Assembly (NCBI RefSeq): GCF_001039355.2
Contig: NW_019774070.1
Location: 453,834-517,833, forward strand
Reading direction: 5' to 3'
Origin: Lingula anatina
Taxonomy: Eukaryota > Brachiopoda > Lingulata > Lingulida > Lingulidae
DNA: 64,000 bases
Part shown: piece after piece, positions 54,101-64,000 of the stretch
Layout of the letters: the number at the start of each line of letters is the position of its first letter
Position numbering within the stretch: position 1 is the stretch's first letter
Notes under the pieces: generated by a model
The model's input: only the letters and a program-made list of their open reading frames with translations
What the model was told of the DNA's origin: nothing
The model's database searches: none
Translations under genes and position numbers: made by a program

Positions 54101-54441
54101 GGAATCATGAAACTGAGTCAACACTTGTCTAGGCCACTTACGTGATGTGGCGGCGGTGGAGAAATTAATTGTTACCAGTTCATTTACTTCAGCAGTCATC
54201 CCTACAGGGTTCGCTGCGGTATGAACCTGCCAGCAAATATTCAATGTTTTTCTTGTATTTTTTTCAGTAAGCGGCCGGTAAAAATGTTAAGCTGATATTT
54301 GTGTATTTTAAATGTGGGTATATTACATTCGTGTGTGGATGCCGACTTTGTGCTGCGATGCTGTGATGAATGAATATCCACACAAGGATTGCTTAGTTGT
54401 TTCTAAGTAAAACACACCACTCCTCATTCTCTCTCTCATTC

Positions 54442-54506
<65 letters not shown>

Positions 54507-57500
54507 GACGCATAAAATATTAGTAATTGCACTACATGCAATATTAGCCAAGTACCATACTCACCTCCTTCCTTGCCTGCATTAATAACGAACAAACAAC
54601 AATTAAATTAACTGTACATGAACATGCTAATCCTGCCCACACATTCACAGATAAGATTAACGTGGGCAATTGATAAGGGCCTCAACGACGGACGCTGGTC
54701 CAAGGACTTAATTAAACATGATCACTTTCTCATATCACAACATTTGTTTGACAAATGCGAAAATCATTGATATGAACGAAAACAAGCCTTTTCGGTCGGG
54801 TAGCACTTTGTAATTAAATCACTTTTCTGATTAATAATAATTGATTTCATATAGACTAAATTTCACATAACAGGCGGCTCTAACTGATGAGAAAGATCCA
54901 CAATATGTGCAGTATGGGTTTAATACTACACGCTTAAAACTCCATGAAATGTTAAACCACAAGACATAACCTTGATATACTGTGATGAACAAGGCATTTT
55001 TACCAAATTGAGACTGTGTAAATTGATAGCCAGGACACAGTGCAACGCACAGCAAAGATGATGTGTGGCATTTGCCGTGATAACTTCGTAACCCTGAGTT
55101 TCACATTCTGGCAGACATTCACGTCAACTGGCGGGAAACTCGCCTGCTATATAACTGGGCAAAAATCGAACTTTTAATTTCAGGGTAACTTCTGTCAGCA
55201 TATCGGTGGTACAAGGTTTGGGCAACATAATAACACTTTATCCTATATCCAAGAGGAAATATTTGTTTTGATATTGAAAGTCTAAGTACAGTCCACTATA
55301 CTGATTATGTCTAACGTAATTAGAAGTCACATGATCATCCAATTAATTGCAAACAAACGGATTTCTGTGAACGTGTTCATCTTCCAATTTCCTCACCTTT
55401 TTTGACCTAATTTTCTCCATAAATCCTTTGAACTCTGTGATCAGTGCATGTTTCTTCCTCTGCTTCTCTGTCTCCTCTTTTAATGCCACTAAAGTATTAC
55501 CAAAAGCAGCTTCCCGTAAATTTTTCTGAAATCAGAAATAAAGATATGGGCGTGCCAGTAATTAAAAAAGAATAACGTATATATGTCAGATAATAAAGGA
55601 AGAGCCATAAAATGACCGAGCAATATTAAACTGAAAGTTATATTAAATATTATGAGTGCAGTTTTCCGACGGGAACACGCCATCATACCCTGAAGCAGGA
55701 ACAAGGCGTGAGGTATGAAGTAATAAAATTGTGAATAGTTACGACAGATACCGGTTGCTCCTACAGTGTAAATTGCATTTCGCTACGCATGTGTTGATAT
55801 CCATTGTTTGTATTCATCATACTCCAGATGCAAATCACATAAAAACGTTTTGCTCTGCATTTTAACAAGGGCGCTATGTATCGCACAACTTGACACAACA
55901 CTCGAGCTCGGCAATACACTCATTTACAAACACACAGTTTTCGTTAAGCAACAACCACATACGGACATGGAGATAGTTTGTATAACAGGAAACTGCCCTC
56001 CCCTATATGAAATAGAATACAATAAAATAAAACAAAACAAAACAGAATAAATATAATGAAAAGTATGGTAATAAGTATAGGACTCTGGTTGCAACAGTTC
56101 AAAGTTAAAACTAAAAAAACGTTTCCAACATAAAACATGCACTTTATTTAAAGAGTGTAGACTCTGGACTTCATCTGACTTGAATATTGGTAAACCGTGT
56201 ACACGTGTTTCACGACAAGTTAGATTAAAGCCCGCACTATATTCTGTACGTTAACAAGATGGAAAATGTACTGAGTGTAGTAATCACACCGAGCTTGACA
56301 GAAGAGGAAGATATAGCGAGAAACAACAGAAAAAATACATTTGTACAGACACAGTTCTGAACCTAACCTAGCTGTAGTGTTACATCTCAGATTGCAATAT
56401 TTTCATCTCAACCAAAGCGCTTGCTCCTTAGCAACAAAGTCCCCTCTAATAAATTTGTATCGCAAGCACAGAGTCAAAAGGGGGGCGTTTTACGTGTCAA
56501 GTCTACGTGATTGCCCGTCATCTCAAAACTACCTATATTTTCTGCTGTGCGATAATGATGAAAACCTAAAGAAAATCATTTAGAAGTGAAGTAACACGTT
56601 ACCTCGGCGTGGGAAAACCTGTCAACCGTCAGTAAAAGGTCTGTCGTATGTAACCCGAAATCACTAATTTGACTCAGAGACCAACTGTGTTATTATGTGC
56701 AGTTGTTCCCGTTTTTTCCTAACGGTTTTATATTCACCTGTATGCATTAGCGTTTAACTAATATGTTTGTTTTGTAAAAAGAACCTGGAGGTCTCCGGTG
56801 CTAGTTTTCTACTCTGTTGGGTGACACCACCAGTTTATACTAGTTATCATATTTCCAAAGATACACAAAGATCAGCCACACATCTTTAGTCGCTTCCAAT
56901 GTTCCAACTCTGGCACTATTACAATAGCATGGTTTGACATTGGTTGATAAAAAAATCTTTGAAAAAAGAATCATAATTTACATCAGCCTCTGGAGGCTCT
57001 GAGAGTGAGGTCGGTTTTACGCGTACAATTTTACCACAAGGCTAGACAGGATAGTTTACGTAGTATTAAATTTAATCTTAAGTTTTCAGAATTCATCCTG
57101 TGTATGCCTAATCTGATTAAACTCCACCCCTTTATCTCATATAAATGCTATATATACACATAATCATATCGCTATCACCAACCCCGTCACATTTACAAGG
57201 AACATGGTCACAAACAGTGCGATTACCGTTTTCTGTTTTCATTAGATTTTCTCTTACTTCTCAATGTTATGAATGCTGCGAGCTTGGTATAGTTACTTTG
57301 TGATATCTGAATGTGTTGTTCATAAACATTTTTCCTATCTTTTTAAATGGACCTTCGTCTTATATCAAAAGATGAGGCTCTTCAATATGTAACCACTGAC
57401 TGTGCCCCTACTGTCATTGGTGAATGGACTGTCAATGCCTACTGGTGGTCTATGGTGGTCTGAGGAGTGTAAAGCAGTGTCCAAAGCAATCATGCTTAAC

Positions 57501-60333
57501 ATCAACTGATTTTACAGACATCAGTCTATCAATTTGAACTGCACGAGCACGCTCAGCAATGTAAATATCAGACTAAGTACTGGTAGGCAAATTAATTTGT
57601 TCATTTGTTTAAAAAAAACTGACAACGGAATCTTTTCTGATACACAGAACATTTAACTTTGTATGGCGACCTCGTCAAAGCCTCGTAGGCAATGCATGCT
57701 CCCTAAATGTGATATCAAATACTGGCAATGCATGCTCCCTAAATGCGTTATCAAATACGGGAACTGTGAATGAAACTGGAAATGTGACCCAATGAATGTA
57801 GTAGCAGTCTGTCAATGACGAAATGAAATATAGATATCAGTAATGGCAGTCCACCAGGAAAGTCCGTTGAACATCTCATCAATCACCCAGTTGCAAATAT
57901 ACAGATATCTATAACTGCCAAAAAAAAAAAAAAAAAAACTGACCGAAACAACAGTTCAACTTAATGAAATATGACGACGCCACGGGGTGTTTGCAACTAT
58001 CGTTAAAGTACACACGGCTGCTTTCCACGCATTTCGGTATTAATACAGAATTCTCTTTTTAAGTTTCCGGGTGCTGTCGGTATTCCTCTGAAGTGGTATA
58101 TATAACTTTTTTAAAAAATGCCCTCGTTTTCATGCAGGAAATAATACAGTTCCGTTTTTAAACCAACGAGCACCTCCCTGAGGGATTTTTTATAAAATAT
58201 CTACAGTGAGTGTATGCAATGTCAATTATTTATGCAACTCAAATCAGTCGAACAACAGTCGAACATCAGTTTATCTAAGACGAAATAATTACTACATCGT
58301 TTCATCAAATAGTGCATTTTCGTCACGCTCTTAGCCATCTCTGTCAGAATACGACGATCTTTAAAGAAGTAAAAAACCCTCCCACTTTCGTTTCTAGGCC
58401 CACTTGACAAGCAACCATTGAAATTTCAGTACCTGTCACCACATCCTTCTGATTGTTATTATATATCCTTTTTTAACGATGTCCCTCATATACCCCCAAT
58501 TTTTTAAACTGTCAAGTTACTGGCGGTCAGGTATTATCTTGTCAATATACCGTGCACTGGTCATTATTCCAGACATACATATGTCACTGCAAAAAAATGC
58601 TTTACTAATGTCATTAACGGGTCAGTGATACTGTCACCTTTCACTGGAGTGTCTGATTTTATCACAAAAAGTAGCAGTTTTCGACGCGTTGTTTAACACA
58701 GTGGTTTCCGTCGTATTGATTGGTTAGATTTCGTTGTGCCTGTTAGTAAACGGGTCCTGTCCCCTAACACTTCCCCTCCTCTTACGTTTTAGGTAACATG
58801 AGAATACAAAGGAAAAAAAGACCTAGAATGTCCGTCTTTAAATACTTTGCACCAGGTATGTAAATGGACCTACAGAACTTTAATGTGACTTTTCTCTGGT
58901 ATTAAAACTTTTCATATGAAGGGGAGATCATCGGTGTCACTGTTAATGTCCTCTCATATGAACGCTCTGCTGCATGGCACAGGTACGGCATACGCAGGCT
59001 AGACTGTATTCATATACCATTATAAAACATCCATTCACTTGTATATCTAACTATCTAATTGTTCTGTAAAATGTAAAGCTTACCTGAAACTTAAGCAAAT
59101 GATATCCTTATCACACCTATTAGACGTGTACTTGAATAGAAGGAGTCCTCTCACACGACCAAATGTCTCAGCACAGCCAGTCCCAGGTGAATATTTAACA
59201 CACTGTGTATAATATAACTATCACATGTCCCTCGTAAAAGGAGGACTGTCGCATATTTTACTGTCTAGGCATATCATACCTGCGTCCACATTCTCATGTC
59301 ACTACATTGTTTTGATAGTGATTCGGTAATCTTGGACGTTCAATTTTAGTTCCTATCGAATTATTTATCGGTGACTTATTACGATTCCCACCCTTAACAC
59401 CCGGAGGTTCGGGGAGAATGTATTAAAGCGGCAACAATGTCGGTCAAAATGTTCGTGCAAGATGACATTATGGTGATTTAGCCGGGTGTTCAAATGTTGG
59501 GAATTTGGCTTGAAGCTGATTTAAGGTCAAACAAAATGTTTTTTGGGGAGAAATAACGTTTTTATGGTAAGGAGTGCAGTGCATTGTAAGAATTATGAAG
59601 ACAGGTTATGGCTGAACTATGTCATTCATACAAGGTGACCAGGGTGCAAACAGTCATGCTAATATCACAGTTGCTGTGACCAAATATGGTCCTTCCGTGG
59701 AGTAATTTTGATGGTTACTGGTGCACGCGAACATACACCAGCACATACACAGTCACTTGAACGATGGAAAAAAACTGACCACCACGTTACAAATAGCAAC
59801 GCCTTTGACAAAACGAATCACCCCAATCCCTTTAGACTTTCGAATGAACTAAAACCATGTTCTATGGTTACTTTAATCAAGCTCATCTTTAAGATATTTC
59901 ATTATTAATACTGAGAACTATAACTTTGAGCAAGCATCCGTTTAAACAACACTGTCGTCACGCGCACAGCAAAAAGCTCGCCTTCAGGCTTACATTTACA
60001 TTTACACCGTCTCCATGCATTGTACTCTCTGCTAACAGCCCGGCTTAACATTTACACTGCATCCATGTTCACATCTCACGACTGGCCCCAGGGTAGATCT
60101 CCCCCCCCCCCCAAACAACCACACTGTCACAACGCTCACTCATGAAAACTTCCCATGAAAACATAAGCACTGCATACCTGTCCATAGCCAGCACGCCATT
60201 AACACCGGGGTAACCGTCATATTAACAGGTTACCTGAGCATTCATTGATTTCTCTCGTACTCACCTGTTCCTGCTGTATCCATATCATACAGTCTTCCAG
60301 CGAGCTGACCACTTTCTTAGATCCCATTTTGCC
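18385..60333 (-). CDS. MACF1/DST: Spectraplakin (MACF1/dystonin/shot/VAB-10 family), 5'-incomplete or internal-start form
   Basis: A giant cytoskeletal linker joining actin, microtubules and junctions. Fifty exons (one 12 nt) on the minus strand give about 3,450 codons. Their sum is two bases over a multiple of three, the deficit falling in the plakin-repeat exon. Order: spectrin repeats with SH3 (plakin domain, about 490 residues), plakin repeats (777), spectrin rod (about 1,830), EF-hands, Gas2 domain and tail (about 350). The first exon seen is 60265-60333, where GGCAAA precedes ATG GGA TCT (good Kozak context). The acceptor just upstream means the message starts further right. Calponin-homology domains, usual at the N-terminus, are absent from the window: either they lie past 64000 or this is a CH-less isoform. 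The rod is shorter than in vertebrate MACF1. Segment entries list the exons. Confidence 0.93.
19250..19519 (-). CDS. MACF1/DST: Spectraplakin tail exon with SxIP motif and Ser-rich triplet tract
   Basis: Ninety codons, phase 1 in and out. It contains an AGC/AGT triplet run giving about eight serines, and then SSGIPVRSG, whose S-G-I-P (19422-19433) with flanking Arg fits the SxIP motif bound by EB1-family microtubule plus-end proteins. In vertebrate MACF1 and dystonin this motif drives tip tracking. Usage here is inferred from the motif. Confidence 0.85.
19970..22188 (-). CDS. MACF1/DST: Spectraplakin EF-hand pair and Gas2 (GAR) domain
   Basis: Exons 22026-22188, 21653-21756, 21230-21358, 20770-20887, 19970-20101. 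The first two encode an EF-hand pair. Loop 1, [12 protein letters not shown], has Lys at position 3 and Asp at 12, and loop 2, [12 protein letters not shown], has Lys at position 5, so both look weak for calcium. The [18 protein letters not shown] link is diagnostic for spectraplakins. The Gas2 domain follows, with a Cys cluster ([10 protein letters not shown]) and the core [20 protein letters not shown] then CR. The exon at 19970-20101 starts the tail ([16 protein letters not shown]), which matches the family's RTNxELREKF-type segment. The Gas2 domain binds and stabilises microtubules. Confidence 0.95.
22427..34149 (-). CDS. MACF1/DST: Spectraplakin spectrin-repeat rod, distal part
   Basis: Exons (5' to 3'): 34030-34149, 33618-33723, 33141-33373, 32541-32765, 31844-32113, 31389-31544, 30953-31147, 30170-30469, 29762-29917, 29209-29415, 27952-28068, 25135-25307, 24688-24847, 24310-24480, 24014-24139, 23661-23804, 23149-23337, 22847-22938, 22427-22559. 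Heptad-rich three-helix repeats with Trp signatures ([51 protein letters not shown]). Order and wording match the last repeats of MACF1/dystonin, including the KHPQY segment and [10 protein letters not shown]. The last repeat lies next to the EF-hands. Phases are consistent at all junctions. The rod is a flexible spacer between the two cytoskeletal ends. Confidence 0.92.
25308..27951. other. Spectraplakin rod intron (2.6 kb)
   Basis: Protein continuity across it (QFMDDLK then [13 protein letters not shown]) matches the family, so no exon is missing. It contains an (AT)n run at 27143-27170. Small ORFs in it show no domain signatures. Confidence 0.65.
27143..27170. repeat. (AT)n microsatellite
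   Basis: About 14 AT units in a spectraplakin intron. Confidence 0.9.
28069..29208. other. Spectraplakin rod intron (1.1 kb)
   Basis: AT-rich, no coding-like exon. The plus-strand ORF at 28437-28625 is Gln-rich without splice or domain support. Confidence 0.6.
34150..35392. other. Spectraplakin rod intron (1.2 kb)
   Basis: AT-rich with no recognised content. Confidence 0.6.
35393..42427 (-). CDS. MACF1/DST: Spectraplakin spectrin-repeat rod, proximal part
   Basis: Exons (5' to 3'): 42260-42427, 40511-40693, 40225-40308, 38420-39544, 37918-38037, 37337-37663, 35393-35602, all phase 0 at both ends. The 1,125-bp exon at 38420-39544 alone encodes 375 residues (more than three repeats) without interruption. 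Spectrin-type signatures include [42 protein letters not shown] and [15 protein letters not shown]. Because every exon here is phase 0 at both ends, any could be skipped without a frameshift, which allows rod-length isoforms. Confidence 0.92.
35603..37336. other. Spectraplakin rod intron (1.7 kb)
   Basis: No coding-like exon or repeat recognised. Pyrimidine-rich near 35700. Confidence 0.6.
40694..42259. other. Spectraplakin rod intron (1.6 kb)
   Basis: No coding-like exon recognised. Several overlapping minus-strand ORFs near 41766-42121 lack spectrin-type heptads. Confidence 0.6.
43037..45367 (-). CDS. MACF1/DST: Spectraplakin plakin-repeat exon (single 2.3-kb exon), with apparent frameshift
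   Basis: A 2,331-bp exon, entry phase 2 (completing AGG), exit phase 0 (GATCAAGAG|GTAAGG). It encodes a run of plakin (plectin-type) repeats, with recurring units such as [59 protein letters not shown] and [17 protein letters not shown]. In plakins these repeats dock intermediate filaments or junctional partners. Reading from the 5' end, the frame runs to a stop at 43759, while repeats continue in another frame ([20 protein letters not shown]) from about 43865 to the donor. One base appears missing near 43850-43890, and exon length against phase gives the same one-base deficit. It could be an assembly indel or a true allele. Confidence 0.9.
45693..60333 (-). CDS. MACF1/DST: Spectraplakin plakin domain (spectrin repeats plus SH3)
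   Basis: Exons (5' to 3'): 60265-60333, 55397-55525, 54565-54576 (12-nt microexon), 54033-54083, 52004-52075, 51895-51942, 51670-51774, 51176-51271, 50629-50754, 49165-49311, 48785-48847, 48439-48530, 47976-48081, 47087-47255, 46311-46381, 45693-45814. Phases agree throughout. The SH3 is split over 49165-49311, 48785-48847 and 48439-48530 ([49 protein letters not shown]), the divergent SH3 set into a spectrin repeat that defines the plakin domain. [15 protein letters not shown] at the start corresponds to the beginning of a central plakin-domain repeat, so the first repeats of the domain are not seen. Plakin domains target junctional proteins. Confidence 0.9.
46511..46552. repeat. 21-bp tandem duplication
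   Basis: Two copies of tgtgcacttatcggcgyccac, differing at one base, in the intron upstream of exon 46311-46381. Confidence 0.9.
49312..50628. other. Spectraplakin plakin-domain intron (1.3 kb)
   Basis: AT-rich. Only the poly-A run noted. Confidence 0.6.
49364..49386. repeat. Poly-A tract (23 nt)
   Basis: Homopolymer in the intron upstream of the SH3 exon at 49165-49311. On the minus strand it is poly-T and lies close to that exon's acceptor, where it may act as an extended pyrimidine tract. Confidence 0.85.
52838..52939 (-). CDS. Possible alternative first exon inside a spectraplakin intron
   Basis: A minus-strand frame is open from about 53024 through 52838 and looks coding ([17 protein letters not shown] upstream of the ATG). 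It contains an in-frame ATG at 52937-52939 ([20 protein letters not shown]) and a donor GTAAGAG in phase 0, which fits the next spectraplakin exon (52004-52075). An acceptor-like CAG upstream would give phase 1, which does not match exon 54033-54083, so an internal start fits better than an ordinary cassette exon. I do not recognise the sequence; it could also be a gene fragment. Confidence 0.3.
54441..54503. repeat. Compound (CT)n(CA)n microsatellite
   Basis: A CT run to 54461, then ttga, then about 20 CA units, close to the 12-nt microexon at 54565-54576. ORFs through it are artefacts. Confidence 0.95.
54565..54576 (-). CDS. Candidate 12-nt microexon of spectraplakin (Ala-Arg-Lys-Glu)
   Basis: The minus strand reads TTAATGCAG, then gcaaggaaggag, then GTGAGTATG: a good acceptor and a near-consensus donor 12 bases apart. 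Phase 0 on both sides matches the flanking exons (55397-55525 and 54033-54083). It would insert four mostly charged residues after KIRSKK. Whether it is included is unknown. Confidence 0.6.
55526..60264. other. Large 5' intron of spectraplakin (4.7 kb)
   Basis: The longest intron in the window. It holds a 36-bp tandem duplication (57688-57759), a poly-A run near 57920 and a poly-C run near 60101-60111. No coding-like exon with fitting phase was seen. Large first introns often hold alternative promoters, but I see no specific signal. Confidence 0.55.
57688..57759. repeat. 36-bp tandem duplication
   Basis: Two head-to-tail copies beginning ggcaatgcatgctccctaaa, differing at about three positions. 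Confidence 0.9.
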
Positions 60334-63300
60334 CTGTAAAAATCACAACAGTCATGTTTTAATCCGTTAACTTGTCAATATTTAATTCAAAGTTGATGTA
60401 AACAGTGAATTCCTTGCTGTATGGGCGGACTGCGCTCTGTGGTACGACGCACAATAATCAGATAGGATAATCTGACCCTTTCTTCCTTCCGCTTTGGAGA
60501 ATCTAACAAATGGATAATTAATAAATCACTGTCTGGCCGGTGATGTGCAATGCTGTCTGTGTATAGGCGACGTCCTGTAGAAATGTGAAAAGTGACTTAT
60601 CCTGAAAGAAGTGATGTATTACATGAACGATCGTAGCGCGAAAATTCGACGATGTTTTCTATTTTCCTACCCCAATGGCCTCAAGCTGAATTGCATGTCT
60701 TTGAAGATCATGAATTATTCACCATCTTTATATAATGACGACATTTAATGTTATAAATACATACTCTTAAGTCATGCTATATCAAAAGTAGAAAGACCGC
60801 CATAAGGACCTTGTTAAACGTGTGAACCTAGAACATTGTGTTTTACGTAATGATAATAAGCGTAATCAAACTTCAGCTAAAGATAACGTTATCGATTCCT
60901 TCTGGCTAGTCATATCGTGGAACCCACTTAATTTTCAATGACTAACCTACAAAAGGTATAAAGCTCATCGGTGAGACAGATACACAAACGTCCACAGATG
61001 TTACATACTGATATTAATAACATATCAGTGACCTATGCTACATGTCAGCACGATGATGGTAGTGAAAAGTCAGAGGAAATTAGACCAGCATGAAGAATCT
61101 TTACTGCGATTTTAAATGGTTTACTGCCACACACGGAATGAAGAGTGCATCACCACCGAGAATTACACTAATTGATATATGTACCTCTACCCAAGATACT
61201 TTTCTTTAAAAAACGTGAAATGCCGCATTAATACCTATTTTATCTCCATACAAGTACTTAAGATTGATAATTATCATTATTCAGTGAGAGAGTCATATCT
61301 GAATAAAATCACTTCTTAAACCATGAAATCAAACTGTCACTAATAAGTAAACATCAAATACGTGCTTGAATATACAGAGAAGGGATCTTCACTCTTCAGC
61401 TAGGACTCCAATTACTTCACCCTAAACACCATAAAACATATCTCCATTGTCCCAGACTCACCCTAAATCAAGTTTTATTGGTTTTATCACCGCTGAAGGC
61501 CCCACCTCGGTTCATAATTCTGGATTCTGGTGTTTATATCTCGGCACATGCTCGAGATGAGTCACCATGGCCAAGTTTTACAGGTAAATAGATAATGTGG
61601 GTCCAATCTTGTATTGAGAGAGTTCAGTGTCACGGGTCAGGAGGGGTATCAGAGATCGAGAGTCCCGGATAACTACCGGTATAATATATGGCAAAGGCTA
61701 TATCTATACTATGGTAGGTTTTCCTTGATAAGTATGTGACTGATTGAAGGCATTGGTGCTGATCATTTGCGTGGAATACTCCATCAATACAGGTTTTTAT
61801 CAGGTTTTCAAAACTATTCCCGTAACGCACAATGTCACTTCACCTTATTTACTCTTCAAAACCACCATAATATTGTACCTCCAGAACGTTAAATGTCCTG
61901 CTACACCAATCAGCCACAAAACTCGCCTTATCTTGATGCATTACTATTCGTCCAATTCGCCTTTTAAGGTGTACTTTATCTTTGTCAATTAAAAGCAATT
62001 AAATTTTCGTCTCATACTCGACTTTATGGTTGACTGTTATCGCTTTCATATTACTGTGAAAATCGCCATATGCGTGTGCTCCGTCCTTCAATAGGGCCGT
62101 CATCAATAGTTTATCATCCTGATCGAGCACGCACCCCAATGCGTATTATCTCTTTCTCTCTCTATGATCACAAAATTCCAATCGTTGCTTTAAAGTTTTA
62201 AGGAAATATCAAGAAAAAAACCTTTAACTTCTGACTATGGAAGCTCGGCTGTACCTAAACGGTGTCTTAACTATATTTATAAAATTCGAGATGAGAATGG
62301 TCGTATTGTTTCTGTTAAAGGTACACAGTTCTGTTTTCATTAGCACAATTGTTGTTAATGAAAATAAGCCTTCGGCGCTGTTTAGAAAGGTGCTCTTAAT
62401 TCCATCCATATAAGAATACCTACGATACAATAAGGAATATTTAAACAAGTACCAAATGTTTCTAATTTTGATTGTTTCTGAATCCCCTACCCCTACAGGT
62501 CCTTCTACAAGCTACCTGTGTTGCCTCACTTAATACAGGCCACAGATCCAGGAAGGGACAGGTGGGAAAGCGCACGAGCAGAGAAACCTTCTTTGGCACT
62601 TAAATCGGAGAAACGTGATCGCTGTATCTCCCTTGACGTTGATTACCTTATTTACCGTTATCTCAATCGACCGTATAAACACGTTAGGATATCCAAACTG
62701 ACAAACGTGATAACTAATTTTCTTTCTCTTCAAGCCCAGTTAAAGAAAGCCATCTGCACACAAGTGTTGTATTTGTATTGACATGACTTCGCACAAGAAC
62801 AGGTATTTCTCGTACAAATTACTCTTGGAGATGTCCCCGGCATTTTGTCAGCCATCCAAAATAACCTGAACACCCGCAGGTGACACGACCGACAAATGTA
62901 CATCATCTCTTTGTACGACTGAGCAAACTTGTCTATTATTACTATTGACGTTTGAATTAGGGTTTCATATGGCGTAAAGAACTGATGGTCCAATAAGGAA
63001 AAAAGTGAAAAATCTAAAAAGATACAGAAACTCTACTAGTCAGGTTCTGACGATCGATTAATAAACAAAATTGCACTAGGAAATTGTTCCAATGATTTCA
63101 TTTGAAATCCTTCGAGATTCAGGCCGACGGCGCGGCGACTCTTCTCTGTGCCTACCCATGCAATAGTTTAACTGGTGATAAAATAGGTTGGGTCAACAAA
63201 GTCTATGTTTTGACGGAAAGGCACTCGGCTGGTGAAAACTGATGAATTTAACCTTTTTAAAATCAATTTATCCTCTCCCATCTATCATCACATAAAAAGC

Positions 63301-64000
63301 CATTAAATCAATTGATTCGATTTCGTTGATAGCTCATAGTGAGTTGAAATGTCTTAGAATCAACAACGGCATGGGATATACGTATCTCATAAAACGAACA
63401 AAAGGAGGTTTTTGCTCTTTTCTTGGTGCATTAATCAATTGTCGTGTAGAGAAAAAGTTGATATTGACTAAGTCCTACACATCTACTATTGAACGAAGGT
63501 AACCAAGAAACAGGCGTTAATGTTGGATCGCTTATTTAATTGCTACATTTAGGAAGTAAAATTGCTAGTAAAAGTTGCATTTGTTTGTTTTAAACTGCCA
63601 TTAAGTATTGACAGATTTTAATATCTTGCTTATCACTTGACCCGACGTTTACCTTGGGCCAAGTAAATGTTTGTTTACTTGTGTCAACGTCACCTCTCAG
63701 TGACTCACATCTAAGAGTTTGGTTGACATTTAATCTTCAATACTAAATAAAACAACACATTGAAATGTTTGACTTTTTAATGTTTGTTAAGTCACATATT
63801 TTCTGATATCACAACCTTCGTGAACAATCCAGTCACTTTTTTAGGTTTCGCTCTTCATTACACTTCGGGAATTTACCTTAAAATCTCTGAAAAATGATAG
63901 CTTACGACTTCCCATTGTGTTATTGTTCAAAACGACTCAGTCATGAAATCGTACTTTAAAGAACGTAAATATACATTCAACCCGTCGCAATATTTGTGAT
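60334..64000. other. Upstream region or intron of spectraplakin, no exon recognised
   Basis: I looked for calponin-homology domain signatures on the minus strand and found none. Either the first exons lie beyond the window, or a promoter and non-coding exon for the MGSKK start lie here. An ORF pair at 62518-62781 (plus) and 62530-62733 (minus) has no recognisable domain. Confidence 0.45.

Noticed and set aside
54323-54595. 90-residue minus-strand ORF
   Set aside because: Mostly translation of the (CA)n(CT)n repeat. Only the 12-nt microexon inside it has good splice sites.
62518-62781. Overlapping 87- and 67-residue ORFs on opposite strands
   Set aside because: No domain, repeat or splice context. 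Considered as a possible calponin-homology exon, but it lacks the expected motifs.

Overview
This is eukaryotic, intron-rich, AT-rich DNA, most likely from a lophotrochozoan and probably a bivalve mollusc. The clues are a spectraplakin gene with invertebrate layout, short GT-AG-bounded exons, abundant (GA)n/(CA)n microsatellites and poly-G tracts, and a small tRNA-Gln cluster. The species is inferred from style only and is not proven.

Four units can be read. (1) 627-4483, minus strand: an eight-exon gene for a 419-residue protein with a centrin/calmodulin-like EF-hand pair and an unrecognised C-terminal half. (2) About 5340-15790, plus strand: a 21-coding-exon ankyrin-repeat gene (703 residues). 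Every intron is in phase 0 and many exons are one repeat long. Genes 1 and 2 are head to head, about 0.9 kb apart, with CRE-like sites between them. (3) 16450-17098: three tandem tRNA-Gln(CUG) units, of which the outer two are intact and identical and the middle one is a pseudogene. (4) 18385-60333, minus strand: most of a spectraplakin (MACF1/dystonin/shot/VAB-10 family) gene, 50 exons including a 12-nt microexon, convergent with gene 2.

The spectraplakin reads, N to C: plakin-domain spectrin repeats with an SH3, one 2.3-kb exon of plakin (plectin-type) repeats, a spectrin rod of about 1,830 residues, two degraded EF-hands, a Gas2 (GAR) domain, and a Ser/Arg-rich tail with an SxIP end-binding motif. 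No calponin-homology actin-binding domain is visible. The first exon seen carries an in-frame ATG (MGSKK) behind a splice acceptor, so the N-terminus lies either beyond base 64000 or at an internal promoter. The exon phases add up through the whole gene except in the plakin-repeat exon, where one base appears to be missing near 43850-43890.

The remainder is introns and intergenic DNA with microsatellites, short tandem duplications and one near-perfect 33-bp palindrome. No mobile element, CRISPR array or operon-like structure was found. Exon coordinates come from splice-site and phase reading by eye. They agree in phase but have not been tested against RNA.
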